Numbered from the stretch's first letter, positions 7,968-17,058 are shown. The stretch is 64,000 nt of DNA from Blastococcus sp. CPCC 205250 (GCF_019799925.1 NZ_JABGCG010000003.1:248001-312000); one strand, 5' to 3'. A program made the numbers and translations. The notes: generated from the sequence alone by a model not told the origin.

Positions 7968-8985
7968 CCCGGGCGTCGACCCCGACGTGACCGGTCCCGT
8001 CGGGAACGGCCCGCCGCCCGCCGCCCGGCCGCCGGCGAACCGGCCGGCCGGGAAGCTCAGCGACGAGCGCTGCTCGGTGCGCGCGGCCGAGCGGGGCGAC
8101 TCCCCCACCGCCACGGCCGCCCCCGCCGTCCGCTGGGTGCTGATCGAGCAGCCGGGGCCCTGGGGCCGTGACGCGCTGACACAGTCGCGCATCGACCCAC
8201 TGGTGGCCGGCCGCCTGGCCCAGCGGGCGCGCGCCGAGGGTGTGCGACTGCTGCTCATCCGGCGGCCCGACGCACGGGCGGGCGCGTCGGGGCGGCGCTG
8301 GGCCTACGTGGACGGCCGCGAGGGCCGGCGGGGCGCCTGGTGGTCGGTCCGCGGGTCCGACGCCGAGATCGCCGACGCGCCGTGGGACGGCAGCGTCGGC
8401 GAGCGCAGCGACGAGCTCACCTACCTGGTCTGCAGCCACGGCGGGCACGACGCCTGCTGCGCCCTGCGCGGCCGGCCGGTGGCCCGTGGGCTGCTCGCCG
8501 CCGGCGCGGACGTCTGGGAGTGCAGCCACCTGGGCGGCGACCGGTTCGCCGCCAACGTCGTCGTCCTCCCGCTGGGGATCTACTACGGGCGGGTTCCCGG
8601 CGACGGCACCGAGGTGCTGGCCGCGCACGAGAAGGAGCAGGTGGCGCTGCCGTGGCTGCGCGGGCGCGCCGGGCTGCCCCCCGCCGTGCAGGCCGCCCAG
8701 CACCACGCGCGCGGCGAGCTGGGCCTGCTCGGGGTCGACGACCTCCCCGCCCGGCGGACCACCCGGCTCAGCCCGGCCGGCGACCCGGTCGAGCAGTGGG
8801 AGGTCGTGCTGGCCGACGGCGACGGCGAGGTCCTCGTCCGGCTGGAGTGCCACCCCACCGCGGAGGCGTACCGGCTGACCTGTTCGGCTGCGCACGACGC
8901 GCACGCCCGGGTCTGGGAGGTGCTGTCGACCGAGGTCTCCTCCGGCGGCCGGACGGTCACCTCGACGCAGCGCCGCCGTCTCTAG
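7930..8985 (+). CDS. Sucrase/ferredoxin-like family protein
   Basis: 351 residues from ATG 7930, with GAGGGAGG just upstream; the start lies 38 bases inside the cupin gene, so the two are co-translated. It belongs to the Suc_Fer-like family with a thioredoxin-like ferredoxin fold: Cys48 (SDERCSV), Cys168 (VCSHGGHD), Cys176-Cys177 (ACCALRG) and Cys198 in ECSHLGGDRFAANVV. These cysteines could hold an iron-sulfur cluster or act in redox chemistry. The family name is historical; sucrase activity is not expected. Its place behind an iron oxygenase suggests electron supply or iron-centre repair, which is an inference. It ends in a 4-base overlap with a convergent gene. Confidence 0.82.
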   Translation: MGPVTAHSGRDGDPGVDPDVTGPVGNGPPPAARPPANRPAGKLSDERCSVRAAERGDSPTATAAPAVRWVLIEQPGPWGRDALTQSRIDPLVAGRLAQRARAEGVRLLLIRRPDARAGASGRRWAYVDGREGRRGAWWSVRGSDAEIADAPWDGSVGERSDELTYLVCSHGGHDACCALRGRPVARGLLAAGADVWECSHLGGDRFAANVVVLPLGIYYGRVPGDGTEVLAAHEKEQVALPWLRGRAGLPPAVQAAQHHARGELGLLGVDDLPARRTTRLSPAGDPVEQWEVVLADGDGEVLVRLECHPTAEAYRLTCSAAHDAHARVWEVLSTEVSSGGRTVTSTQRRRL

Positions 8986-9449
8986 CGCTGCTTCCCCTCG
9001 CGGAAGAGCGCGACCGCCTTGTCGATGCGCCGCTGCCGCGTCTCCGGCGTCTTCGCGCCGCTGACGTTGTCGACGTGGTAGCGCTGCAGGCTGTTGGACA
9101 GCCCGGCGAAGAACGCCCCGGCGGTCCCGTCGGCGGCCAGGGCGGCGGCCAGGTCGGCGGGGACGTCGACCTCGCGGGGCGTGTCGGCCACGGTGAGCGT
9201 GACCCGGACCGGGTCCCCGCCGGACAGGCCGGTGGCCGCGCGGACGGCGGCGCTGACGCTGACCATGGCCGTGCCGCCCATGACGCCCACGGTGTTGCGG
9301 TACTCGTAGCCGTCCAGGTCGACCAGCACCGGCGGCCGCTTCCCGGCGCCGAGTTCGGCGATGAGCTCGTCGGGCACGACGATGCCGGTGTTGTTGCCGC
9401 GCGCGGCCACCGTCGTGGCGAAGGTGACGCTCTTCGGCGTGGTGGTCAT
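8982..9449 (-). CDS. YdeI/OmdA-like DUF1905 protein
   Basis: 155 residues from ATG 9449, preceded by GAGGAG. The first about 95 residues form a DUF1905 barrel (VTFATTVAARGNNTGIVVPDELIAELG in pieces, then RPPVLVDLDGYEYRNTVGVM), and the last 50 a helical OmdA-type segment containing FFAGLSNSLQRYHVDNV and ETRQRRIDKAVALFREGK. This YdeI-like architecture is widespread and has no established biochemical role; reports link relatives to antimicrobial-peptide resistance. It converges on the sucrase/ferredoxin-like gene. Confidence 0.8.
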   Translation of the reverse strand: MTTTPKSVTFATTVAARGNNTGIVVPDELIAELGAGKRPPVLVDLDGYEYRNTVGVMGGTAMVSVSAAVRAATGLSGGDPVRVTLTVADTPREVDVPADLAAALAADGTAGAFFAGLSNSLQRYHVDNVSGAKTPETRQRRIDKAVALFREGKQR

Positions 9450-9514
9450 CGGGTCTCCTCGTCGGTCCGTGGGTGCTGCCGGTGCAGACGGCGGCGGCTC
9501 CCGGGACTCATCGG

Positions 9515-10711
9515 TCAGTGCAGGGCGCGACCGTGGGCGGTCAGCAGCGGGATCGCGAGCTCCACCCCGGTCAGCGAGCCGTGGTAGGCGGCCAGCCGGC
9601 TCGGGCCCGGCTCCCGCCGGGTGGCGGTGAGCGCCCACGAGCCGCGGGCCAGCGCGACCACGTCACCCACCCGCCCGGCGAGGGCGTCGTCGACGGGGCC
9701 GAACACACCGCTGGCGAACGCCTCGTCCCGCGAGACCACCCACGCCCGCGGGCCGAGGGCCTCCCGCCAGCGCTGCAGGACGTCCTCCGCGGCGCCCGGG
9801 ACGGCGTGCACGTACCGGGCGCGCGGCTCGCCGGCCAGCAGCCGCACGCCGTCGAGCAGCTCGGGCTCCTCGTCGAGGTCGAGCCGGGTGTACTCGGGCA
9901 CGTCGAGCATCCCGTGGTCGGCGGTCACGACCAGCGCCGCGTCGTCGGGCAGTGCGCCGACGACCTGCTCGACGAGCCGGTCGACCAGCGCCAGCTGCGC
10001 CCGCCAGGCCGGGGAGTCCACGCCGCGGACGTGCCCGGTGAGGTCGAGCTCGGGCGTGTAGCCGTAGGCGAGGGCGCGCGGTCCGGCCCCGAGGGCCTGG
10101 ACGAGCCCCGCGGCGAGGTCGCCGGCGCTGACGGTGCCCGCGTAGTCCGCACCGCGGTAGGCGGCGTCGGACAGGCCGGAGCCGCGATAGGCGTAGGGCG
10201 CGACCGTGGTGACGGCGACGCCGGCGTCGGCGGCCTGCTCGAAGACGGTGCGCTGCGACTGCCAGGTCCGGGGGTCGGGGTCGTCGGCCCACTGGGTGTG
10301 GTTGAGGGAGCGCTCCTCCCCCGTGGCCCCGGCAGATCCGGGGACGATCGTCACGAAGCCGAGGACGCCGTGGCTGCCGGGCGGCAGCCCGGTGCCGAGC
10401 GTGGTCAGGCTGACCGGCGTGGTGCTGGGGCAGGGTGCGGAGAGGTCGCCGACGGGCGCGGCCAGGGCGGCCAGGGTGGGGGCGATGTCGGCGTGCTGCC
10501 GGACGAGGTCGGCGCCCAGCCCGTCGACGAGGAGGACGGCGACGCGGCGGGCCCCGGCCAGGGCGGCCGTCAGGCCGAGCGGGTCGGCGGGCAGGTCGCC
10601 GCGGCGCACCGGCACGCCGAGGGCGGTGGCCACCCCGGGCAGGACGTCGGCGAGCGTGGAGCGGCCGTAGTCCGGGACGGCGAGGTCCGCGGGGAGCGCA
10701 GCGGCCGTCAC
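9515..10711 (-). CDS. Type I phosphodiesterase/nucleotide pyrophosphatase-family phosphatase
   Basis: 398 residues from GTG 10711, which overlaps the methyltransferase stop as GTGA. Alkaline-phosphatase-fold metal sites are present: LLVDGLGAD near the N-terminus, the CPSTTPVSLTTLGTG segment with the putative Thr nucleophile, a DLTGHVRGVDS histidine, TADHGMLDV and a late AYHGSL histidine. These proteins hydrolyse phosphodiester or phosphonate bonds; the substrate cannot be read from the sequence. No signal peptide is seen, so it is probably cytoplasmic. The frame stays open upstream of the GTG, but that part is a shadow of the neighbouring gene. Confidence 0.88.
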   Translation of the reverse strand: MTAAALPADLAVPDYGRSTLADVLPGVATALGVPVRRGDLPADPLGLTAALAGARRVAVLLVDGLGADLVRQHADIAPTLAALAAPVGDLSAPCPSTTPVSLTTLGTGLPPGSHGVLGFVTIVPGSAGATGEERSLNHTQWADDPDPRTWQSQRTVFEQAADAGVAVTTVAPYAYRGSGLSDAAYRGADYAGTVSAGDLAAGLVQALGAGPRALAYGYTPELDLTGHVRGVDSPAWRAQLALVDRLVEQVVGALPDDAALVVTADHGMLDVPEYTRLDLDEEPELLDGVRLLAGEPRARYVHAVPGAAEDVLQRWREALGPRAWVVSRDEAFASGVFGPVDDALAGRVGDVVALARGSWALTATRREPGPSRLAAYHGSLTGVELAIPLLTAHGRALH

Positions 10712-11484
10712 GGGCGGGTGGCGAGGACGTGCAGGCCCGCGGCGGCGTCCCGGTACGGCGAGGTCCCGGCCAGCCGCAGCTCGAGGCGGCGCACCGCGTC
10801 GGAGTCCGCGCCCGAGGCGGCGTCGAGGAGGTCGGCCACGATGGAGACCCCGCGCCACTCCCCCGGCTCCAGCCCGGCGCCGCGGACCAGGGCCAGCAGC
10901 TCCTCCGGGCCGAACCGCCGGGCGGCCGGGCGGGTGCGGCCCGGTGCCGGGTCGCGGTCGTCGAGCAGGGCCAGGGCCTCGACCGGGTGGCCGCCGAGGG
11001 CGCGGGCGAGCACGGCGCCGGCCCGGTTGGCGGTGGCCACGCTGACCGTGCCGCCGGACCGCACGGCGCGGGCGACCTCGCCGAGGGTGACCGCGGGGTC
11101 GTCGACGACCTCGAGGACGGCGTGGCACAGCGCGAGGTCGTAGCCGCTGCCGTCACGGCCGCCGCCGTCGCCGCCGCCGTCCTCCGCGAGGGGCAGCTCG
11201 TGCAGCCGGTCCCCGTCGCCCTGCACGGCCCGCACGGCGTCGCCGACGCCGGCGGTGTCGGCGCGGCGGCGCAGCGTGGCGAGGGCGTCGGCGCTGGGGT
11301 CGACGACCGTGACGTGGTGGCCGAGCCGCGCGAGGGGGACGGCGAGCGTGCCGCTGCCGCCGCCGACGTCGAGCACCCGCAGCGGGGCGCCGGCGGCGAC
11401 GAGCGGGTCCAGCGCCGCCCAGACGGCGGCGGTGCGGGCGGGCACGTGCTCCGCGGCGGGCGAGGCGGAGGCGGAGGGCGGCAC
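10708..11484 (-). CDS. Class I SAM-dependent methyltransferase
   Basis: 258 residues. Motif I is RVLDVGGGSGTLAVPLARLG, followed by an acidic loop VTVVDPSADAL and a late LCHAVLEVVDDPA motif IV; the C-terminal half resembles CmoM/SmtA-like enzymes. The start is set at GTG 11484 because a TACGCT -10 element ends six bases before it, the leaderless arrangement. An insertion of Gly/Asp residues sits between motifs II and IV. It is coupled to the downstream phosphodiesterase gene by a four-base overlap. The methyl acceptor is unknown. Confidence 0.85.
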   Translation of the reverse strand: MPPSASASPAAEHVPARTAAVWAALDPLVAAGAPLRVLDVGGGSGTLAVPLARLGHHVTVVDPSADALATLRRRADTAGVGDAVRAVQGDGDRLHELPLAEDGGGDGGGRDGSGYDLALCHAVLEVVDDPAVTLGEVARAVRSGGTVSVATANRAGAVLARALGGHPVEALALLDDRDPAPGRTRPAARRFGPEELLALVRGAGLEPGEWRGVSIVADLLDAASGADSDAVRRLELRLAGTSPYRDAAAGLHVLATRP

Positions 11485-11496
11485 CGGACGAGCGTA
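11485..11496 (-). promoter_or_regulatory. Leaderless promoter -10 element of the methyltransferase gene
   Basis: TACGCT (11496-11491) followed by six bases and then the GTG start at 11484. This TANNNT-to-start spacing is typical of leaderless actinobacterial mRNAs. No convincing -35 element. Confidence 0.5.
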
Positions 11497-11528
11497 GTGA
11501 CGCACGCGCCGTCCGGCGCCCCCGGACG

Positions 11529-12011
11529 TCAGGCGGAGACGGAGTCGGCGGCGCGCTCCAGGTCGGCGATGACGATCTTCCGCATCGTGAACATGGCCTG
11601 GATCGCCCGCTGCCGGCGGTCGGGGTCCGGGTCGGACTGCAGCTCCATCAGGCGGACGGGCGTGACCTGCCAGGAGACGCCGTAGCGGTCCTTGAGCCAG
11701 CCGCACTGACTCTCCTCGCCGCCGTCGGTGAGCCGCTCCCAGTAGTGGTCGACCTCGGCCTGGTCGGCGCACAGGATCATGAAGGAGATGGCCTCGCTGA
11801 AGGCCCAGTCCTGCTTCCCGCCGTTGAGGGCCATGTACTCGGTGTCGCCGAGGCGGAAGCTCGCGGTCAGCACCTGGCCCTCCCGCTGGGGGTCCTCCGG
11901 GCCGTACCGGAGCGTGCCGAGCATCTCGGCGTCGGGCCAGACCGAGGTGTAGAAGCGCGCCGCCTCCTCGGCCTCGGTGTCGAACCACAGGGAGATCACG
12001 GTCTTCGGCAT
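11529..12011 (-). CDS. VOC family protein (PhnB/3-dmu-9_3-mt type)
   Basis: 160 residues from ATG 12011. The protein begins MPKTVISLWFDTEAEEAARFY and contains VLTASFRLGDTEYMALNGG, AISFMILCADQAEVDHYWERL and YGVSWQVTP, the pattern of the PhnB-like branch of the vicinal-oxygen-chelate fold. The family holds metal-binding dioxygenases, glyoxalases and resistance proteins, and many uncharacterised members like this one. It stands alone between the methyltransferase and the SGNH hydrolase on the same strand. Confidence 0.87.
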   Translation of the reverse strand: MPKTVISLWFDTEAEEAARFYTSVWPDAEMLGTLRYGPEDPQREGQVLTASFRLGDTEYMALNGGKQDWAFSEAISFMILCADQAEVDHYWERLTDGGEESQCGWLKDRYGVSWQVTPVRLMELQSDPDPDRRQRAIQAMFTMRKIVIADLERAADSVSA

Positions 12012-12074
12012 GGCGGTCGGTCCCTTCCTCCGAGGTGTTCGGTCACGAGGTCAGACGCCCCGGCGGGCCCGGAC

Positions 12075-12680
12075 TCATCGCCGGCCGGCCAGCCAGCCCG
12101 CCCAGTGCGGTCGGACCAGGTCGGCGAGCAGCGCGTAGCCGGCCGCGCCGGGGTGGGCACCGTCGCCGGCGGCGACCTCGGCCCGCCAGGTGGGGTCGGC
12201 GGCCAGGGCCGCCACCACGGGGACGTGCGGCACCCCGGAGTCGGCGCAGACCCGGGCGAAGCGGGCGTCGAGCGCCGCCGTCCGCTCGTTGTGCGCGTCG
12301 TCGGCGACGGCCGGCGGGCCGACCACCAGCACCGGCCACCCCGCGACGGCCGCGCCGGTCAGGACCCCGGCGAGGGCCGCGACCGAGCGGTCGGGGTCCA
12401 GCCGCACGGCGCCGTCGGCCTCCGTGGTGTCGTTGACCCCCATGGAGAGCACCAGCCGGGACTCCCAGGGCCCGGTCAGCCGGGGCGCGCACTCGGCCGT
12501 CCAGCGGGCGGCGACCTCCGCGCTGGTCTGCCGGCGGACGCCGAGGACGTAGCGGGTCACGGGCAGGCCGTCGCGCTCGCTGCGGGCGCACAGCCGGCCG
12601 GTCCAGCCGAGGTGCTCGGGGTCGCCGACGCCGGCCACGAAGGAGTCGCCGACGAAGCACACGCGCAGGTCCCGGGTCAC
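12075..12680 (-). CDS. SGNH/GDSL-family hydrolase
   Basis: 201 residues from GTG 12680, with AAGGATGGGGG upstream. SGNH blocks are visible: CFVGDSFVAGVGD with the nucleophile serine, SMGVNDTT with the block III Asn, and GDGAHPGAAGYALLADLV with the DxxH end. No signal peptide is present, so it is an intracellular esterase or lipase-like enzyme of unknown substrate. It lies 11 bases downstream of dnaE2 on the same strand and could be part of the same transcript, although no damage-related role is known. Confidence 0.86.
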   Translation of the reverse strand: MTRDLRVCFVGDSFVAGVGDPEHLGWTGRLCARSERDGLPVTRYVLGVRRQTSAEVAARWTAECAPRLTGPWESRLVLSMGVNDTTEADGAVRLDPDRSVAALAGVLTGAAVAGWPVLVVGPPAVADDAHNERTAALDARFARVCADSGVPHVPVVAALAADPTWRAEVAAGDGAHPGAAGYALLADLVRPHWAGWLAGRR

Positions 12681-12691
12681 GCCCCCATCCT

Positions 12692-15600
12692 TCAGTGGCC
12701 GGAGCTGCCGGGGCTGGAGTGCCACAGCTTGCGCGGAGGGGCACCGCCGCGGGAGCTCGCTGCCCGGCGGGCTGCCGTCGCCGCGTCCTCGCCCGCCGGC
12801 TTGATGTCGGCGTAGGGCGACATCCGGAAGCCGGTCGGGTGGACCAGCACCGGCTTGACGACCACCGGGCGCGAGCCGTGCGAGGCCGCGGCGCCGGCGA
12901 TGGCCTGCTCGGTGTAGGCGCCCGGCGCGGCCATCTGCTCGGCCACCGATGCCAGGCCGCCGGTCTCCCACGCCTCGTACAGGGCAGGCAACTCCCACGC
13001 CCCGGTGGCCCGGATCGACACCCCCCGCGGCCCGGTGCGGCGCAGCACCCCGCGGACCACCAGCAACCACGAGTGGAACACCGTCGCCGCGTAGGGCCCC
13101 TGCACGTCCTCGAAGAAGGTGGAGTCGGTGCAGCCGGTGCCGTCGTCCAGCGTCACGAAGACCACCCGCCGCCCGGAGCGGATGGGCGGGGTCTGGGTGG
13201 CCACCTTCACCCCGGCGACGAGCACCTCCGACCCGCTGCGGCAGCCCAGCAGCTCCCCCGCCGGCACGGCGCCGACCGCCGACAGGAAGCGGCGGTAGAA
13301 GTCGACGACGTGCCGGCTGGCGTCCAGCCCCAGCACCTCCAGCTCGGCGCGGACCAGCTCGGCGTCGGTGAACTCGGGCAGCCCGCTGCCGGCCGCCCAG
13401 GTCAGCGCGGTCTCCCCCGCCCCTCGGCCCCCGCCCCCTCCGGCCGCGGCGTCGTCCTCCTCGGGCAGGTCCAGGCCGAGCAGGTCGAGGCTCAGCTGGC
13501 CGACCGCGCCGGCCCGGGCGCCGCTGCGGCTCCACCGGTCCAGCTCGCTGATCTGCAGCAGCAGGTCGCGCCGGGTGACCGCCGACCGACTGCGGGTGGG
13601 CCGGCCGGCCTCCCGGTCGCGCACCCCGAAGCCGTAGAGGGAGTCGAACCCGCCGGCGAGCACCAGCCGCTCGACGACCGGCCGGGAGACCGACGCCCGC
13701 TGCCAGAAGTCGTTGAGCGAGCGGTAGGGCTGGCCGGCGACGACCCGGGCGACCTCGTCGTCGGAGATCCCCTTGACGTCGGCGAGGGAGAGCCGGATGC
13801 CGTGACGGGAGGGGTCGGGCACCGACGGGGGCATCCACTCCGGCCGCCGCCAGGCCACCGCGCCGCTCCCCGTGTCGTCGTCCTCCGGCTCGTCGGGGGT
13901 CACCGGTTCCACCCGGTAGGTGGCCCCGGAGGCGTTGACGTCCAGGCCCAGCACCCGGACGCCGAAGTTGCGGGCGTCGTCGAGGATCAGTCGCTTGGGG
14001 TACATGCCGGGGTCGTGGGTGAGCACCCCGGCGAGGAAGGCCGCCGTGTGGTGGGTCTTCAGCCAGGCCGACTGGTAGGTGGGCAGCGCGAACGCCGCGG
14101 CGTGGGCCTTGCAGAAGCCGAACGAGCCGAAGGCGACCAGCACCTCCCACACCTTCTCGACCACCTCGACCGGGTAGTTCTGCAGCGCCCGCGGCTTGAA
14201 CCAGGTGCGCACCTCGTCGTGCAGGTCACGGTCCCCCAGCGCCCGGCGGGCCTCGTCGGCCTGGGCCAGGTCGCAGCCGGTCATCTGCGCCACGATCTGC
14301 AGCACCTGCTCGTGGAAGACCACCACGCCGGCGGTCTCCTCCAGGTACGGGGCGAGGTCCGGGTGCGGGTAGACCGGGTCGCGCCAGCCGTTCCGGGCCA
14401 TGAGGAACGGCGTCACCATGTCGCTCTTGACCGGCCCGGGCCGGAACAGCGAGATGTCGATGACGATGTCCTCGAAGGTCTGCGGCCCGAACTTGCCGAC
14501 CAGCTCGCGCTGGCCCGGGGACTCGATCTGGAACATGCCGAGGGTGCGGGTGCTGCGGATCAGCTCGAACGTCGTCGGGTCGTCGCGCGGGATCGCGTCG
14601 ATGTCGACGGTCTCCCCGTCGACCCGGGCCACCTCGTCGAGCGCGTGGGCGATCGCCGACTGCATCCGGATACCGAGCAGGTCGAGCTTGAGCAGCCCGA
14701 GCTCCTCGACGTCGTCCTTGTCGAACTGGCTCATCGGGTAGCCGAGGTAGCTGTTCTCCACCGGGGTGCGGTCCAGCAGCGTGGCGTCGGACAGCAGCAC
14801 CCCGCACGGGTGCAGCGCGATGTGGCGGGGCAGCCCGTCGAGCCGGGCGACGAGGTCGAACAGCAGGTCGAGGTCACCGCTGCCGCCGCCGCGCTTGGAG
14901 CCCAGCCGGCTGGCGCGCAGCTCCGGGAGGTCCTTGAGCGCGGCGTGCACCTGGTTGGCCCGGATGTGCGGGAAGGCCTTGGCGACGGCGTCGACCTCGG
15001 CGGGCGGCAGGCCCAGGGCGGCGCCGACGTCGCGGATGGCGTGGCGCACCCGGTAGGTGTCCATCATCGAGATGCAGCTGACCCGCTCGGCCCCGAAGCG
15101 GTCGATGACCGCGTCGTAGACCTCCATCCGGCGGGCGGACTCCACGTCGATGTCGATGTCGGGCAGCTGGTGGCGCAGCGGGGAGAGGAACCGCTCCATC
15201 AGCAGGCCGTAGCGGATCGGGTCGACGTCGGAGATGCCCAGCAGGTAGGTGACCAGGCTGCCCGCGCCGGACCCGCGGGCGGCGGCCCGGACCCTGAGGC
15301 TCTTGATGAGGTCGACCACGTCGGCGACGGTGAGGAAGTAGGACGGGTAGCCCAGCTGGTCGATGACGGCGAGCTCGTCGTCCAGCCGCCGCCGCACCTG
15401 CCCGGTCGGGGCCATGCTGCGCCGGCCCAGCCCTGCCTCGCAGCGGGCGCGCAGCACCTGCGCGGGCCCCATGCCGGCCTCGGCGGCGGTGGTGACCACG
15501 TCGAGCTCGGGATAGCGGACGGTGCCGATGCCGAGGTCCTCCCGGACGTCGACCACGCACTGCTCGGCCAGCCGGGCGGTGCGCTCGAGCAGCCGCAGCG

Positions 15601-16543
15601 CCGCGTCCCGGTCGGGGCCCACGAGGTCCTCGGCGACGTCGGCCATCTCCTTGCCCGACTTGAGGTAGCCCTCGGCGGTGCGCCGGTCGACGTGCCGCTG
15701 GTCGAGGGCGACGAGCCGGCGGGAGGCGTCGAGCACGTCGGCGGTGGGGGCGTCGAGGGCGTCGACGTACCGGACGGCGTTGGTGAGCACCACCGGCACC
15801 CCGGTCTCCGCCGCGAACCGCAGCATCGCCTGCGCCCGCGACCGGTCGCCCCGGCCGCGGTGGTGCACGACCTCGAGCGCCAGCTGCCCGGGCCCGAACA
15901 CCGACCGCCAGGCCGACAGCCGGGCGGCGGCGACGTCGGCCCGGCCGGCGGCCAGCGCCCGCCCGACCGGGGAGTCCGGCCCGAGCAGCGCGACCAGCCC
16001 GAGCGGGTGCTCGGCGGCCATCGCCAGGGAGCTGACCGGCTCACCGCGGGTGCCGCGCAGGTGGGTGGCGCTGGTCAGCCGGCACAGCGACCGCCAGCCG
16101 ACGCCGTCCCGGGCGAGGAAGGTGACCCGGGCCAGCCGCGGGTCGACGCTGGCCCCGCCGCGCACCGGGGACCGGCGGCCGCGCCCCGGACCCTCACCCT
16201 CGACCAGAGGGTCCGGGTCGGGTGCCGGCGGACGGCGGGACCGGTGCCGCGTCCCCGCGATCCCCGAGGGCCCGGTGCCGAGGGCCTGCGCCAGCGCCGG
16301 GGGGACGGCGCTGTCGACCGCGGAGCTGACCGCCAGGTCGACCCCGAACAGGGGGCGGATGTCGGCCGCCCGGCAGGCCAGCGCGAACTTCACCGCGCCG
16401 TAGAGACCGTCGCGGTCGGTCAGCGCCAGCGCCTGCATGCCGTGCTCGGCGGCACGGGTGACCAGGTCGGCCGGGTGGTTGGCCCCGTGGCGCATGGAGT
16501 AGCCCGAGGCGACGTGCAGGTGGACGAAGGGGTCCCCGCTCAC
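12692..16543 (-). CDS. dnaE2: Error-prone DNA polymerase III alpha subunit DnaE2
   Basis: 1283 residues from GTG 16543, which overlaps the HEPN gene stop as GTGA. An N-terminal PHP domain (HLHVASGYSMRHGANHP) is followed by the C-family polymerase core; PDIDIDVES carries the two catalytic aspartates, and SYFLTVADVVDLIKS, ARGSGAGSLVTYLLGI and GFCKAHAAAFALPTYQSAWLK are typical. It ends with an OB-fold region and PRKLWHSSPGSSGH, the signature C-terminus of actinobacterial DnaE2. It is longer than the mycobacterial protein (about 1100), with low-complexity inserts near residues 110-145 and 1010-1050. DnaE2 extends from lesions in induced mutagenesis; its usual partners ImuA' and ImuB are not beside it. 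Confidence 0.93.
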   Translation of the reverse strand: MSGDPFVHLHVASGYSMRHGANHPADLVTRAAEHGMQALALTDRDGLYGAVKFALACRAADIRPLFGVDLAVSSAVDSAVPPALAQALGTGPSGIAGTRHRSRRPPAPDPDPLVEGEGPGRGRRSPVRGGASVDPRLARVTFLARDGVGWRSLCRLTSATHLRGTRGEPVSSLAMAAEHPLGLVALLGPDSPVGRALAAGRADVAAARLSAWRSVFGPGQLALEVVHHRGRGDRSRAQAMLRFAAETGVPVVLTNAVRYVDALDAPTADVLDASRRLVALDQRHVDRRTAEGYLKSGKEMADVAEDLVGPDRDAALRLLERTARLAEQCVVDVREDLGIGTVRYPELDVVTTAAEAGMGPAQVLRARCEAGLGRRSMAPTGQVRRRLDDELAVIDQLGYPSYFLTVADVVDLIKSLRVRAAARGSGAGSLVTYLLGISDVDPIRYGLLMERFLSPLRHQLPDIDIDVESARRMEVYDAVIDRFGAERVSCISMMDTYRVRHAIRDVGAALGLPPAEVDAVAKAFPHIRANQVHAALKDLPELRASRLGSKRGGGSGDLDLLFDLVARLDGLPRHIALHPCGVLLSDATLLDRTPVENSYLGYPMSQFDKDDVEELGLLKLDLLGIRMQSAIAHALDEVARVDGETVDIDAIPRDDPTTFELIRSTRTLGMFQIESPGQRELVGKFGPQTFEDIVIDISLFRPGPVKSDMVTPFLMARNGWRDPVYPHPDLAPYLEETAGVVVFHEQVLQIVAQMTGCDLAQADEARRALGDRDLHDEVRTWFKPRALQNYPVEVVEKVWEVLVAFGSFGFCKAHAAAFALPTYQSAWLKTHHTAAFLAGVLTHDPGMYPKRLILDDARNFGVRVLGLDVNASGATYRVEPVTPDEPEDDDTGSGAVAWRRPEWMPPSVPDPSRHGIRLSLADVKGISDDEVARVVAGQPYRSLNDFWQRASVSRPVVERLVLAGGFDSLYGFGVRDREAGRPTRSRSAVTRRDLLLQISELDRWSRSGARAGAVGQLSLDLLGLDLPEEDDAAAGGGGGRGAGETALTWAAGSGLPEFTDAELVRAELEVLGLDASRHVVDFYRRFLSAVGAVPAGELLGCRSGSEVLVAGVKVATQTPPIRSGRRVVFVTLDDGTGCTDSTFFEDVQGPYAATVFHSWLLVVRGVLRRTGPRGVSIRATGAWELPALYEAWETGGLASVAEQMAAPGAYTEQAIAGAAASHGSRPVVVKPVLVHPTGFRMSPYADIKPAGEDAATAARRAASSRGGAPPRKLWHSSPGSSGH

Positions 16544-17058
16544 CGACGGGATCGGGTGTCGCCGCGGTGGGCGGTGCCGCCACGGTAGGCGGTGCCGCCG
16601 ACCACCCGGGGCCGGGGTGCCGGCTCCGGGAACTGCGTCAGGGTGGTCTCGACCACCCCGAGGAAGGCCTCGACGTCGCGGACCAGGTCGTCGGCCTCGC
16701 GCTCGGTGACCGCGCGGGACAGCCCGGCCTCGGCCGCGGCCCGCTTGGCGGCCCCGGCGGCGAAGAAGGTGGCCCACTCCCCCAGCTCCGGGCAGACCTC
16801 GCCCAGCAGCACCCAGGCGCTGCGCGGACGGCGACGGCTCCCCTCGGGCCGGGTGCGGGCGGCCAGCACCGCCGCGGCGGCGCGCAGCGCGGCCAGGTGC
16901 GCGGTGGCGTACCGCTCCCGCGGGTCGGTGGCGGCGGCGGCCTCGGCCAGCCCACGGCGGGCCTGGTCGAGCAGCCCCGCGGCGGCGGCCGGCACCGGCG
17001 GGGGCAGCGGCAGCTGGTCGGCGGACCGGTCGTACGGCATGGCTCGCAGCGCGCCCAT
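16540..17058 (-). CDS. SAV_6107-family HEPN domain protein
   Basis: 172 residues from ATG 17058, sharing a base with the previous stop (TGATG). The start could also be ATG 17040 (MPYDRSADQLP). The body is a helical bundle: AAGLLDQARRGLAEAAAATD, RYATAHLAALRAAAAVLAAR, then ELGEWATFFAAGAAKRAAAE and EADDLVRDVEAFLGVVE. This matches the HEPN family commonly encoded immediately before dnaE2 in actinobacteria. Its biochemical role is unknown; the coupling to dnaE2 suggests a job in damage tolerance. Confidence 0.84.
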   Translation of the reverse strand: MGALRAMPYDRSADQLPLPPPVPAAAAGLLDQARRGLAEAAAATDPRERYATAHLAALRAAAAVLAARTRPEGSRRRPRSAWVLLGEVCPELGEWATFFAAGAAKRAAAEAGLSRAVTEREADDLVRDVEAFLGVVETTLTQFPEPAPRPRVVGGTAYRGGTAHRGDTRSRR

